The translations under genes were made by a program, and so were the position numbers. A stretch of DNA of 64,000 bases, from NCBI GenBank assembly GCA_029465975.1, contig CM055761.1, forward strand, positions 9,412,529 through 9,476,528, in the 5' to 3' direction. Source of the stretch: Dallia pectoralis (Eukaryota; Chordata; Actinopteri; Esociformes; Umbridae). Below, in pieces: positions 30,606 through 40,998 of the stretch. Every line of letters begins with the position of its first letter. The stretch's first letter is position 1. The notes beneath the pieces are model-generated. The model had not been told where the DNA came from, made no database searches, and was given only the letters and a program-made list of their open reading frames with translations.

Positions 30606-30959
30606 TTACTTGAAAAGGAAGTCCATTCGCCTATCCTTCGGAACAAATATATTGGTCACTTTGTTGTAGAAGTCTTGTTTATTTTCTTTCAATTTTAGAA
30701 GTCTCTCGGACTCAATAGAGATGATTGCCAGGGAGGAAAGTCGGGCTTGATCAGTCCGATTCCGCCTGTATGTTTTGAGTCGTTTCAACGCAGAGAACAA
30801 ACTTGTCATTTTTTGTCCTTTGGTTTGAATAAGGTTTTTGAGCTCAGGCGTTGGTCTTCCATTGTGAATTATTTCCTGTTTTGCTCCAAAATCACATTTA
30901 GCTAAATTCTTTAGGTTAGCAATGACGGTTGCCATTTTGCTGCCACTGTCTGGGATCAA
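30606..30959 (-). pseudogene. hAT transposase C-terminal fragment
   Basis: The minus-strand frame ends with QARLSSLAIISIESERLLK and a short basic tail, the pattern of the hAT dimerisation region (RLS-LA-LSIE). The preceding ~90 residues contain no recognisable catalytic motif. Termini and target duplication were not found. It lies between an L2 fragment and the second part of a broken gag gene. Confidence 0.5.
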
Positions 30960-31679
30960 GCTAGCTCGGGCGTTAAAGACGTGGTTTCAAGAGACGCGCC
31001 TAGAAAAGATTTGAGTGTCACATTTGTAGAATTTGCCCATGCAATGCGTACACAATTTGAACAATGTTGTTTGGCTAGTAACATTACTGATTTTGTTTCA
31101 TTGTGCGAGTTGGAGGATTTGAAAAATAGCCTGCCGGACCGCCTGGTAGTTCATATAAATGAACAAATGCTGTCAGCGGTCATGGCAAAAAAAACGTTGT
31201 ATTCGCCACGCACCGACCTCCAGAGAGGAGACTCTGTATCCAACGTGCAGAGCAGGCGTCTCCAAACTATTCAGAGTTTGTTATTACTGCCATATAAACG
31301 GACATGTGAATGCTGATTGTACTAAATTACAGAGCCAGGCAGTAGCATCCACGTCACATAGGTCATCTAATCCAGTGGGGTTGATACAAACCTTGCCGGC
31401 TAGTTCGATAGCTGAGGGGTCCAGATATCCATCATATGAGCCCTTCATTTTTACAGTGGCGGTTTTGTGGACAGAGGATGGTGGAGGTGGTGCCGTTGCA
31501 GATTCTCAGGGATACGGGCGCGTCGCAGTTGGTAATCCTGGCAGATGTGTTGTCCCGGTCTGAGAAGTCCTCATGTGGGTACAAGAGTAGGGACCTTGTG
31601 CTGGAGATTACATTTTAAATGCCCTTTACATTTTATACTTATACTAGTCTTTGCGTAGTTTTTTTTGCTAGCTGTGTTT

Positions 31680-32206
31680 AGGGTCATTTTAGTACTGGAA
31701 GTTGAACCACCTGCCCATCTTCAGCATTCTAGCAGAGGGCCACAGGTTCAGTCCAAAAAGCTAAATCTTGGTCTTATCGGACCGTAAAAGTTTTTGCCAC
31801 GTGGGATTATAATCTGTTTTGTTTTGCAAAGCGCAAACAAGTCTCCATGAGGCCCTTTTTCATAAGAGGTTTCTTTCTTGCCACACTACCATACAGGCCA
31901 GATTTGTGTGACGCTTGTGAGATTGTTGTCACATGCCCAAACCGACCAATTAGCCTTTTGGTAGTTTCCCTGATTAATATCCTTCTGGCTCGGTCATCCA
32001 GTTTGGAGGGATGGCCCGATCTAAATAATGCTCCTAATAATGCTCTGAACGGTATTCAGAGGGACAGTTAAAGCCTTTGAAATCTTTTGTATCCTTCTCC
32101 TAACATGTGCCTTTCCAGAACTGTGTCCCAGAGTCCTTTTGAAAGCACCATTCCAACTAAAGGTATTCTTTGCATTACAATGCACTACTAGTAATGGACT
32201 CCTCAT
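31680..32206 (-). pseudogene. Tc1-like transposase remnant
   Basis: On the minus strand 32206-32021 encodes RRRIQKISKALTVPLNTVQS and IIRSII, the N-terminal helix-turn-helix of fish Tc1 transposases. Further along (about 32000-31700) frame-broken sequence follows the Tc1 order: Arg-rich linker, TTI and K..H-like parts, then KTFTVR and an LFGLN-like stretch before the catalytic domain ends. Stops and shifts are frequent, so it is inactive. No terminal inverted repeats were located. Confidence 0.7.
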
Positions 32207-32439
32207 GGAACAGACAGTTTTTTTATGAAGTAATCAAAACCACTACAATTGAAGTCATGTGGGGGGATTAGCATTTTGTGTGATCTGGGATGTGACTGAT
32301 TGTACCTAAACACATTTATAATGGTTTATCCAAGCCATGCGTTTTACGTACTAATTTTAATAATTGTTCAGAATGTTTTTGAATGTTTTTTTTACTTTAG
32401 TCTTGTAAATACACCTGGAAAAAGTTTGAATTAATCTAT

Positions 32440-33104
32440 TATCACGACCAGAACAATGGACCTAAGCGCAGACACAGAAGTGGAGACCAGGTAACGCCAA
32501 ACCAGTATTTATTAAAGGGGTAAATCAAAACTCGCAGTTTAAGACAGGCAAGAAGTCGGTACACGTAGATCAGAAGGCTGAAGGTACAGAGGCATAGGCT
32601 GGTTTGTGGTCGGGGACAGGCAGGGTTCGGTACACAGTGGTCAGATGGCTGGAGGTACAGAGGCGTAGGCTGGTTCGTGATCGGAGACAGGAAGGGGTTC
32701 GGTACACAGTGGTCAGATGTCTGGAGGTACAGAGGCGTAGGCTGGTTTGTGGTGGGGGACAGGCAGGGTTCGGTACACAGTGGTCAGATGGCTGGAAGGA
32801 ACAAAGGGGTAGACGGGCTTGTGGTCCGTAGGCAGGCAATGGTCAAGGCTGTTTTGTAGTAGGTGGTACAAGGGGTCAGGCAGGCTCGGGTCAGCAACAG
32901 AAACGTTCAAACACTGGAAACAGATCAGAGACAAGTAGCACAGAACCGGGTAACGCAGGAAACGAGTGAATGTTCAAATGATCTGGCAACAGGTAAACGG
33001 AAGCATTGACATATAAAGCCCAGGGAAATAATCAACACATAGGGAACACCTGGTGGAAAGGGGTGGAGACAACGACAAGCCAGGTAAAAAATCATGTTGT
33101 GACA
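32440..33104 (-). mobile_element. 3' LTR of gypsy element 2
   Basis: In minus orientation it begins TGTCACAACATG and ends GGTCGTGATA (TG...CA mutated to TA). A purine-rich GGTGGTGGTCC precedes its start and would serve as a polypurine tract. It contains three to four tandem copies of a ~67-bp unit (32585-32840), with cggtacacagtggtcagatg in each. Pol sequence follows at higher coordinates. Confidence 0.75.
32585..32840. repeat. Tandem repeat inside the gypsy 2 LTR (~67 bp)
   Basis: Units share gtacagaggc(a/g)taggctgg and gggttcggtacacagtggtc. About 3.7 copies. Confidence 0.9.
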
Positions 33105-33616
33105 GGACCACCACCTGGCGGTCGACCCAGGTTCCATACCTGGCAGACTGTGATATTGCCAACGGAAATGCTTCAGAAGTCGGTGCACAGTGAATCATCT
33201 ATGGACGCGGAGGGGCCCTGGGAACAGAAGACAAAGGAGAGTTAGCAATAACTATAACACGCGACACATGAAAGGTAGGGTAGACACGGAGGGATTAGGG
33301 TAGGTAACCACATGGGCGATCTGGAACGGCCCAATGTATAGATGGGCCAGCTTACGGGACTCCACCTTAAGTTGAAGGTCTCAAGTGGATTGCCATACCA
33401 TCCGCCTGGCCCAGTGATGGGGAGCCAGATTCCGCCGACAATCTGCCTGTTGCTGATAGCGAGCTGAGGTCTGAAGAAGAGAGGAGTGTGGACTTTGGAT
33501 GAAAGGCTGACTGTAGCCCCAATCAGGGAGCAAAAAGCTTTTCAGAAGCCTGAAGTGAACTGGGGCCCTCAGGCGGACACTATGTCCGTGGGAAGACCAT
33601 GGGTGCCGAAAACATT

Positions 33617-34910
33617 GGGCCATATTCTTCAACCGTTCTTAAGAAAAAATTTGTTCTTAAAACCCACTTACGCAGTTTCCACGAAGATTCTGACATTCAC
33701 CAATGTTTACTTACCTGGAACTCTCAACAGGATCTACGCACAGTGAAAAGCACTCTTACGCAGATTTGCGCGCTGACATTTTCGTGACAAATCATTAGTC
33801 TCTGCGTTTTCATCAATTATACAGTGCTTTAAATATTATGAAGAATAACATTATAAATAACAATCTATTATTTCAAATATTTGCATATATTTAACGCTTT
33901 TCTGTGGATGGCACCCCCGAGATTGCGGTCATTCCGATTAGAGCTGTAATCGGGGATAAGTGAGACAGAATTTGGCCCGAGCCCGACCTGAGCCGGACAG
34001 TTTTTAAAAGCCCGAACCCGGTCATTCTGCTATCATGTTTTAAGAGACTGTCAATTTTTTGCATTCGGTATAACCGGCTCGTTTTTTTCATTAAAGTGAC
34101 ATTTTTAATGGCCGGTGCAACCATTTGGCCGGTGCAACCAAATGTATGGGCCACAGTCCTGCTTGCGTTTCACCTCCTCAGCATCCAATCGCTAAATGAA
34201 ACGCATCACTCACTCATTCACCGCGAAATCTGGAGCGTAAGAGACCGTGCCCGAACCCGACCCGGGTCCGGGCAAAGATCTGCATCTCTAATTCCGATTA
34301 TGCCCCCGATGCGCTGGTCCAGCTTAGTAAGGACAGTGCAAGCCTTTCCCCCTCCTGTGGTCAGCATCTCTCGTTTTTAATTGGCAATACATGTCAAACC
34401 ATTTCTTTTTTATGTGGTTCGCCCTTCCCCTGACACAGCGTTCACAGAAAGAATGATTAAATCCCATGCATCCTTTTTGTATTTGATTTTGCAACCACTA
34501 CTGACGCTGCTAAATATTACATATTTTTGCCTGTTCACTTATTGCAGAAGTATTTCCACTTCTGAACTGCAGAAGTAATTTGTTCTTTTGGCGTCTGATC
34601 CTCTATACTGTCTATACATGTTGGTTTAGGCATTTTTGCATTCTCCGCGTTTTTACGATGAGTTTCCACTCCGCCCTGCAGTTTAATGCCCTTTTATGGG
34701 AAATACCGGGGCGTTTACCTGTGCTAATTAGGAACAACGGACACGCGCTTTGAATTTATGAAGACGTGGTATTCATCATTATAGGAACGTAGGTAAGAAC
34801 AATTACGCCACTTAAGAACACGTTCGTGAATTTGAGTAAGACTTTTCTTAGGACCTTTCTTAGGAACGAATTTAAGAAATAACTTAGGAAAACATTGAAG
34901 AATATGGCCC
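33617..34910. mobile_element. Harbinger-like DNA transposon, copy 1 (internally deleted)
   Basis: Perfect 16-bp inverted termini GGGCCATATTCTTCAA/TTGAAGAATATGGCCC, flanked by ATT on both sides (33614-33616 and 34911-34913). A 3-bp duplication and GGGCCATATTC ends fit PIF/Harbinger-type elements. Subterminal ttcttaagaa/ttaggaac words occur at both ends. No transposase was recognised. It contains a 352-bp hAT (33939-34290), and its right ~530 bp are also present inverted at 51024-53090. It disrupts a gypsy integrase. Confidence 0.75.
33939..34290. mobile_element. Small hAT MITE nested in the Harbinger-like element
   Basis: The termini TAGAGCTGTAATC and, inverted, TAGAGATGCAGATC are similar. 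An exact 8-bp target duplication ATTCCGAT lies at 33931-33938 and 34291-34298. Subterminal cccgaacccg and cccggacccgg words occur on both sides. No coding capacity. Confidence 0.85.
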
Positions 34911-35507
34911 ATTGTTCAACATCAATATGGCTGACGGAAGCTTTGGCAAGGAAATGTCTCTGACCGCTTTGGAGAAGTCATGATGGTGGTGTTTCCCTCA
35001 GATGTAGGCAGTCCGGAAATGAAGTCCATGGAACTGGGAAGAGTTTCAAGAGGTCGGATGGTGCTTGTTGTGGAGTCTGACTCTGGGCGCAGACGATGCA
35101 GACTGCAATGAACTCTGGAACGTCCCTTAACAGAGATGGCCAATAGAAGCGTTGACGGATAAATGGCAGAGTCCGGCATGTTCCCAGATGGCAGGCAAGT
35201 TTCGAGGATTGACCCCACTCCAGTACTGTGGTGCGAGCCTGGTCAGGAACAAACAGAAGGCCATCCTCCCCCGGGATCCGGTTGTGTGCTCTGGGCTTGA
35301 CGCACCGTGGGCTCCACATCCCAACCCAGGGTCGTGGCCATGCAGGAACCTGGGAGAAAGGTCTCCATCTCAGTCCGGTAATTGGCTGAACTGAACACCC
35401 GGGAGAGAGCGTCGGGTTTGGTGTTTTTGGACCCTGTTCAATAGGTCAGGGTGAATTGGAAACGGGCAAACAGTAGGGCCCAATAGAATTTTCTATTGGC
35501 CCTGTAT

Positions 35508-36705
35508 GTATGAAAAAAAAGCCCAGCAGAAATGTATTTCATATCAATACTGCAACTGAGAAATTATACCATAATTTGCACATTTCTGTGTTGACAATCT
35601 ATTTACATTGATCAGCACAGCAATTGTCAAAATTTCTAGTCCACTTGGGACATCTAGTGTGCTAGGAGGGTGTTGGAGCACTTCTGTTTTACTCTGAGCA
35701 CAGGGAATGTAGCACCTGTTTAGCATTTGGTTTAATTAAAGTGTCACGACTGTATGGGATTTGGTAATTTTGTGTATTTACGTCTGGATCTTGGTACATG
35801 AGGTTGGTTTTGATTTCCAAGTCACAATTAAGATGGAGGAGAGTGTTTGATAAAACTAACTCGAAGCCATTCTACCGCCATCTACGGGCAGGCTTCAGCA
35901 TTCGTTGTCACCGGCTTTCTAGTGCGACCGCCCCCTCATCATCACATTGTCATGTACACACACCTGGTGCATATTCCCTCATTGGTACTCATGTATAGGC
36001 TCTCTGGGTTTGGTCATGTTTTTGTCACACGTCGTGTTTAGTTGAGGCTGCAAATATATCCTCTTACGGAGAGTAATTTATTGCGCTGCGTCATTTCTTG
36101 TTTTTTCCAAGTGATTAGTACCTGTGGTACTTTTTGTCTACACTGTGCAGAGTAGTGGCTGAGGAAATAAAAAACCCATAGAAACAATTCCTGTTTGTGG
36201 CACCATCCATAATGCACCTCATAAGACAGTAAATCCCAGCCAGGCCCAACAATCCGGAAAACAATATACTTTATCGATGCTGCGACAGACATTAACTGAT
36301 TCCCATATGGAATGAAACATAAAAAAACTCCCAGTTTCTTTACCTGATGTATAGACTGTTGCTTTTAAGTAAACAACCTGCATGGACTCTAGCACATGTA
36401 CTAAACTTTATGGTGATCATAGTTTTTTGCCACCGACTCCTATTACATAATGTTTGACAACTCAAATGATAAAAAACATGAACATTCTTAATTGCATAAG
36501 AGTTCACACATTTAAGTGGTTCAGCTAATGTGTTTCATAAGTCATATTTTTAGTTTATTACAGTCCAGATCTGTGAAATCCGTTTTAATAAAACTTTTTT
36601 CTAAAGACCCCTAATTGTGGCATAATATTCACTGTATCCTTTTGAAGAGTTTGCAAACATATTATGAATGTTGTCATAAATGTTACATATATGTATTAAG
36701 AGTAC
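35508..36705. other. Unassigned; possible degenerate LTR at about 35744-36050
   Basis: tgtcacgactgtatgggatt at 35744 resembles the start of a fish gypsy LTR, but no matching end, primer-binding site or coding part was found. The rest shows nothing recognisable. Confidence 0.3.
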
Positions 36706-37157
36706 TGTAACGAACGCCCACAGACAAGTATAGTCGATTCCAGTCGCGACAGCGCGATGTAGATTTATTGAGGACAGTCATCAAGAGAATGGTCAGGCAG
36801 GCTTGGTTCTATGACAGGAAATCCGAGGCAGAACAAAGTACAGGGGGATAGGCGGAGACTAGTCGATATTCAGGCTGGTGGTCAAGAACAGGATTCACTG
36901 GCAGACAAGAGCACAGGGTTAGGCAGACTCGGGTAATAACTATTCAGGCAATCAATGATTCAAAAGCGCTCAGCACGTCATGATAGAACAATACCTCGCA
37001 CCAGACTCAGGGTACCGGCAACTATTTAACCAGCACTTAATCACTGACAGGTGTGCTCAGAATTCAGGTGAATCAGATCGAGTCTGATTACTCCTTCTCT
37101 CCGCTGTCAGAGGGGGAGCCAGCTCAGGCAGAGAGGGACAGATCTCTGGTTGTTACA
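36706..37157 (-). mobile_element. 3' LTR of gypsy element 1
   Basis: In minus orientation it runs TGTAACAACCAG to GGGCGTTCGTTACA. A classic polypurine tract, GAAGAGGGGGATAC, directly precedes it. A candidate 5-bp flank, agtac, lies at 36701-36705. The 5' LTR is not in the window. Confidence 0.85.
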
Positions 37158-37536
37158 GTATCCCCCTCTTCACGGGCGGCTCTTGACGCCACCGACTGTC
37201 GTGCAGGCGGTCTCCCCCGCGGTCGAGGAGCGGGCGACGATCTGGACGATCCGCATGGAACGCCTCCTTCAGGGCAGGATCGAGGACGTCACGTGTTGGT
37301 ACCCATGCCCTCTCCTCAGGTCCGAAACCTTCCCAATCCACGAGAAACTGTATTCCTCCTCTCCGTCGCCGAGAATCCAGAATCTCCCGCACCCGGTATA
37401 CTGGACCTCCCTCGGTCTCTAGTGGAGGTGGTGCTGGTTGGTGTTCAACGGGTGGGTGCATAGGGCTGTAGTGTACCTGCTTGAGCCGGGAGACATGGAA
37501 TGTAGGTTTGATTCGGTACTGGCGGCGCAGCTGCAA
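37153..37536 (-). pseudogene. Gypsy 1 integrase C-terminus with chromodomain
   Basis: The minus-strand frame begins YRIKPTFHVSRLKQV, the GPY/F-type end of gypsy integrase, then a chromodomain at about residues 45-93 (VYRVREILDSRRRRGG, FLVDWEGFGPEERAWVP, DVLDPALKEAFH). The aromatic residues of the chromodomain cage region (Y, W, W) are kept. Chromodomains steer integration of fish gypsy elements toward marked chromatin. It lies just upstream of the polypurine tract, as expected at the end of pol. It is separated from the integrase core by frame breaks around 37540-37624. Confidence 0.82.
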
Positions 37537-37623
37537 ACGATAGGTGACAGGGTTTACTCTGCGGATGATTTTAAAAGGACCGATGTACCTAAGGTGTGAG
37601 CTTTTTGCAAATTTGACGAAGTC

Positions 37624-38211
37624 TCAAGTCCCGTGTTGATACCCGAGTACACACTGGAAAGGGGTTACTTGGAGAGAAGAGTGGAAGAGAGAATTCTGTG
37701 CGTACTCAACCCAGGGTAAATACCGGCTCCACTCATGCGGTTGCCGTGCGCACTGTTGTCTTAAATACCTCCCGACCTCTTGATTCATCCTCTCCGTCTG
37801 ACCATTCGACTGTGGGTGATATCCCGATGATAGGCTCACGGCGATCCCCAGTCGAGCGCAGAAGGCTTTCCACACTCGGGATATGAATTGCGGACCCCGA
37901 TCGGCCACGATATCCTCAGGTAGTCCGAACTGTCTAAACACATGGAGGAATACAATCTCTGCCAGCTGTGTGGTGTTAGGTAGCTGGTGTAAAGGTATAA
38001 GTCGACACATCTTAGAAAACCGGTCTACCACCACTAAGATCACTGTATACCCCTCTGATTCGGGTAGGTATGTAACAAAGTCCATAGCTATGTGAGACCA
38101 TGGTCGAGCAATTGTGGGAAGAGGCATTAGCTTACCCTCTGGAAGCTGTCGAGGACTCCTTGACTGGGCGCAGACAGGACAGGACGGAACATGTGATTCC
38201 CGGATGTCCAA
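37624..38211 (-). pseudogene. Gypsy 1 integrase core
   Basis: A 195-codon minus-strand frame with a complete DDE triad: D44 (IAMDFVTYLP), D104 (IVADRGPQF) and E140 (PQSNGQTERMNQE), giving the D-D-35-E spacing of retroviral-type integrases. The second pair of zinc-binding cysteines is at residues 11 and 14 (CPVC). The histidine pair lies upstream in a different frame (38365-38132: HTSLDFGHPG), so a frameshift near 38205 separates them. It ends ahead of the chromodomain part. Confidence 0.85.
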
Positions 38212-38214
38212 AAT

Positions 38215-38622
38215 CTAAAGAGGTGTGGCACCATTCCAGAAGCTGGGGTCGAACGGATGCGGGAACAAACACCCTTCCTTCTGGTGTTTCAGGCGGGGAG
38301 GTTTCGACTGTAACCCCTCCTGTATGGTGTCCTCTATGGCCCATCGTACTGGTCCGATTCGACACTTTGCGGTAAGGATGGTGTCAGGAGCGACCAGTTC
38401 TACCGGACGGTCGAACTGCCGGGACAGAGAGTCAGCTTTGACGTTCTTTGGACCGGGTATATATGATACCGTAAAGCGGAATCGATTAAAGAAGAGTGAC
38501 CATCGGGCCTGCCGGGAGTTCAATCTCTTGGCCTGTTGTAGGCATTCTAGATTCCGATGGTCCGTTAGCACTACAAAGGGATGATCAGGACCCTCTAGCC
38601 AATGTCTCCATTCCTCTAAAGC
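38215..38622 (-). pseudogene. Gypsy 1 RNase H segment
   Basis: The minus-strand frame reads ALEEWRHWLEG, then VLTDHRNLECLQQAKRLNSR, RWSLFFNRFRFTVSYIPG, and NVKADSLSR. These are the RT/RNase H motifs with the catalytic Asp of TDH and ADSLSR. The first few codons of the open frame derive from the adjacent hAT and are not part of the gene. A frameshift occurs at about 38290. Confidence 0.8.
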
Positions 38623-39420
38623 AGTGGTTCTCAACCTTTTTTTCAGTGGGCCACACTAAGTCTAAGTTCAAGTTTCACGGGCCGCATATCATTTACATTT
38701 GGCGTCACCAATGCAAACTAACCAGATATTAAGCATTCTGTGTTATTATCCTGAATTAAATGCATTACGATGAATTATGAAATAAAACATTTTACTAAAA
38801 TAGTATGTAGGCCTATTTATTGTCTTGTAACCATAAAAAAACATACAAAAATCGAATAAATGAAAATCCATCAAACTGTATGTCCTATATTGATGTAGTG
38901 CTAAAACATTTTAGATCACAAGCGACATGCACAATCAAATGATTTGCCCATGATTGGCCGATAAACAAATCTATTTATATGTATCTCTCGGGTCCACATC
39001 GGCACACAGCTTCAGTAGTTTTTGTTTGTGTCCTGAGCAGGACACGCAAACTACACCGGTTGAACTGCGCACAGTGTTCATATAGATCGGACCAAAACCA
39101 GTCCAGTTTCATGCTCTTCCTGCCGTATGCGCCTCAGACATACAAAAGCGCAATGAAGGCTTTGAGATCATCAACAGACATATATTAGAGTTGAATAGAC
39201 AAAACGCTTTGAATACATGGAAGATCCTCCCGATCACCACTGTGTCTTTGGCCGGTCCCATCTGGATCAGCAGGGACCGGCCAGCAGCGAGGCAAAGTTC
39301 TCGAGAATTAAATAAAAGTTCTCGGGAATTAAATAAAAGTTCTCGAGAATTAAATAAAAGTTCTCGAGAATGAACGTAAAGTTCTCGAGAATGAACGTAA
39401 AGTTCTCGAGTTTAGTGTTA
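38622..39420. mobile_element. hAT element (CAGTGGTTCTCAACC end) in gypsy 1; right end uncertain
   Basis: CAGTGGTTCTCAACCTTTTT at 38622 is a recognisable hAT terminus and breaks the gypsy RNase H frame. The interior 38840-39145 is an inverted copy of part of the hAT at 25847-27707. A six-copy ~21-bp array follows at 39297-39415. No matching right terminus or target duplication was found, so the right border is approximate. Confidence 0.6.
39297..39415. repeat. ~21-bp repeat with CTCGAG centres
   Basis: Four units of ttctcgagaattaaataaaa, followed by two variants with gaatgaacgtaaag. Each centre, ttctcgagaa, is a perfect 10-bp palindrome. Confidence 0.9.
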
Positions 39421-39503
39421 GTTTTTTTTCTTCTTCATGTCACCTCCGGGGCTCCGTAGAAACCAGTACATGATCACCAAAATTATTTTATGACAAAAAA
39501 ATA

Positions 39504-39531
39504 AATATTGTTCAAACTTTTGAACAATATT
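39504..39531. repeat. Perfect short hairpin (13-bp stem, 2-nt loop)
   Basis: aatattgttcaaa, then ct, then tttgaacaatatt: an exact inverted repeat at the edge where gypsy pol sequence stops. Confidence 0.85.
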
Positions 39532-39540
39532 AATTTTTTG

Positions 39541-39730
39541 GCACAGAATGGGAACCGAAGTTAACCGTGTCTTCAGATCCCCAAACGCCTGCAACGCCGC
39601 TGCCGACCATACGAGGGTCCGCGTCTTCTGGCTGGTCATAGCGGATAAGGGGGCTGCTGTGGCACTGAAGTTTCAGATGAACCGGCGATAGAAGTTCGCG
39701 AACCCCAGGAAACACTGCAGTTCCTTTACA
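39541..39730 (-). pseudogene. Gypsy 1 RT thumb/connection fragment
   Basis: The minus strand reads LQCFLGFANFYRRFI (about 39725-39680), the conserved segment after the gypsy RT palm. It then continues in another frame as KTRTLVWSAAALQAFGDLK with TSVPIL, the start of the RT-RNase H connection. A frameshift separates the two. The RT catalytic Asp-Asp box, expected further upstream, is not in the window. Confidence 0.78.
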
Positions 39731-40395
39731 TTATTATTACTGTGTAGAGGAGTGGACTGTATGAATGGCTGCACATGCATGTAGTGAAACTACACAAGAA
39801 ATGTTTTCTTTTATCCTGTCCAATATTTTGTGTCCATATATTTTTGTTAGTCTAACCAATAGGAGGCGGGGTGCGCTAATAAATAGACCTAAATACTTCT
39901 GTGTTAAAGAACTCACTTGTGGTTGTCTCTGATTGGTTTAGACCACAATATGATCCAGAGATGGGGCGGGTCTTTGCCTCTGATTGGCTGTGGTCCAGAT
40001 ATTCATGTAGGCTCCGTGGTGTGTGATTGAAATTGCGACCGGAGCAAAAGAGAATCAGTTACGGCAATCAGCATCAGCAAAAAAAAAACCCTGCAGAAGT
40101 CGAATAAAGAAAAGAAATAGACCCATAGAGAGTTTTTTCTGTAAGAAAAGTAGGCTTGTTCCCCCTACACTCTACCCGGTCAATGCTCCGACAACAGCCC
40201 AGACACGGAGCTACTTCAGCCAGTCTCCCCAGTCCCTGGTAAGATGCCAAGTCCTGGTCCTTCGTCAGTGATGGCATACGACTCAGATGGAGGTAGAGCC
40301 TAACGTTACCGGGCCCGAGATAGAGACTCAAAATAAAAAGGGAAAAACATATACATTTCATAAAGACTGGTTAGAGGTTTAATAAGAAAGAGAAC
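39731..40395. other. Unassigned; CCAAT-rich segment
   Basis: Bases 39845-40000 contain several ccaat/attgg boxes (ctgattgg twice). No exon is supported nearby. The region may belong to the hAT whose right end is at about 40998. Confidence 0.3.
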
Positions 40396-40998
40396 ATAAT
40401 GCACTGCATTTATTGTAAAGAATGTGGCCAGAGCATGGCAGGGAACAGTGCATTTGTAAGCGGATCAACAACGTTTCGAATCGAAACGCTGAAAAAGCAC
40501 AATATTTAAAAAAAACACACTTCATGCCACGATAAGTGTGTGACTAAAGTGGCTCCTCTCCCGGCTGCATTTCAGCGACAGGCAGCAGCTATCAGGTCCT
40601 CCGAAAAACCAAACAGGTGTTGGCCATCTGAGGGGCATGCGACAGCAAGGGGGGACCCGCTATGACTTTGAGCCATGAAATGTTAGGTCTCAGTTCAGGG
40701 AAGTGTTGAAATGTTTTATTTTGCTTAATTGTTTTTAGTTTGGAAGTTTATATACAGCATAATTGTGGTTCAAATAAAAAAGTATTTACTTACACCTTAT
40801 TCTTGTTTAAAATCATTTCGATAATATATGAATGTATATGGAGCGTGATAAAAAGGTGACCTTGAAATTGTGGCGTTAAAGGCGACGCAAACCGAGGAAA
40901 AATTTGGGTGCACTTAAATTTTGTGCTGGTGCACCTAAATAAAAAAGTTAGGCGCACCAGTGCAACCAAGGCAAAAAGTTAGTCTGGAGCCCTGTTTA
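40396..40998 (+). pseudogene. hAT remnant with TTF/BED-like zinc finger and right terminus
   Basis: On the plus strand about 40398-40620 reads MHCIYCKECGQSMAG, then STTFRIETLKKHNI, a stop, and KKHTSCHDKC. This is the Cys-x2-Cys...His pattern of the N-terminal zinc finger in C17orf113/KIAA1586-like hAT proteins. The right end (40870-40998) carries ggtgcacctaaat and ends ttagtctggagccctg, whose inverse CAGGGCTCCAGACTAA is a typical fish hAT end. The left end and target duplication were not found. Confidence 0.6.

Larger units (their letters stand above)
28840..31620 (+). pseudogene. LTR-retrotransposon gag and protease start, interrupted
   Basis: Pieces of one gag-pol frame. 28960-29230 gives an N-terminal gag part (AQCRKIDFTQI, then GEFIELKVLPPLPVTPP). 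30990-31330 gives a capsid/SCAN-like part (LSVTFVEFAHAMRTQFEQC, then LPDRLVVHINEQ). 31279-31320 encodes a zinc knuckle C-x2-C-x4-H-x4-C (CYYCHINGHVNADC). 31511-31522 encodes the protease active-site Asp-Thr-Gly-Ala. The sequence then stops being recognisable near 31620. Between the gag parts lie an L2-like LINE end and a hAT fragment. Frames change between parts, so it is a pseudogene. The family fits a fish Ty3/gypsy element with a SCAN-like gag; the exact lineage is unsure. Confidence 0.75.
33105..35507 (-). pseudogene. Ty3/gypsy pol remnant 2 (RNase H end and integrase), split by a Harbinger-like element
   Basis: Reading the minus strand from 35507: the RNase H end with NTKPDALSR; the integrase zinc-binding part (LACHLGTCRTLPFIRQRFYW then CIVCAQSQ); and the catalytic core start (MDFISGLPTSEGN). 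The 33617-34910 insertion then interrupts it. Beyond it the core resumes with NNVFGTHGLPTDIVS, QFTSGFWKAFC and ATVSLSS. Removing the insert and one ATT rejoins these in frame. Frameshifts occur elsewhere, so it is inactive. RT and everything upstream are absent. Its LTR follows at 33104-32440. Confidence 0.8.
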
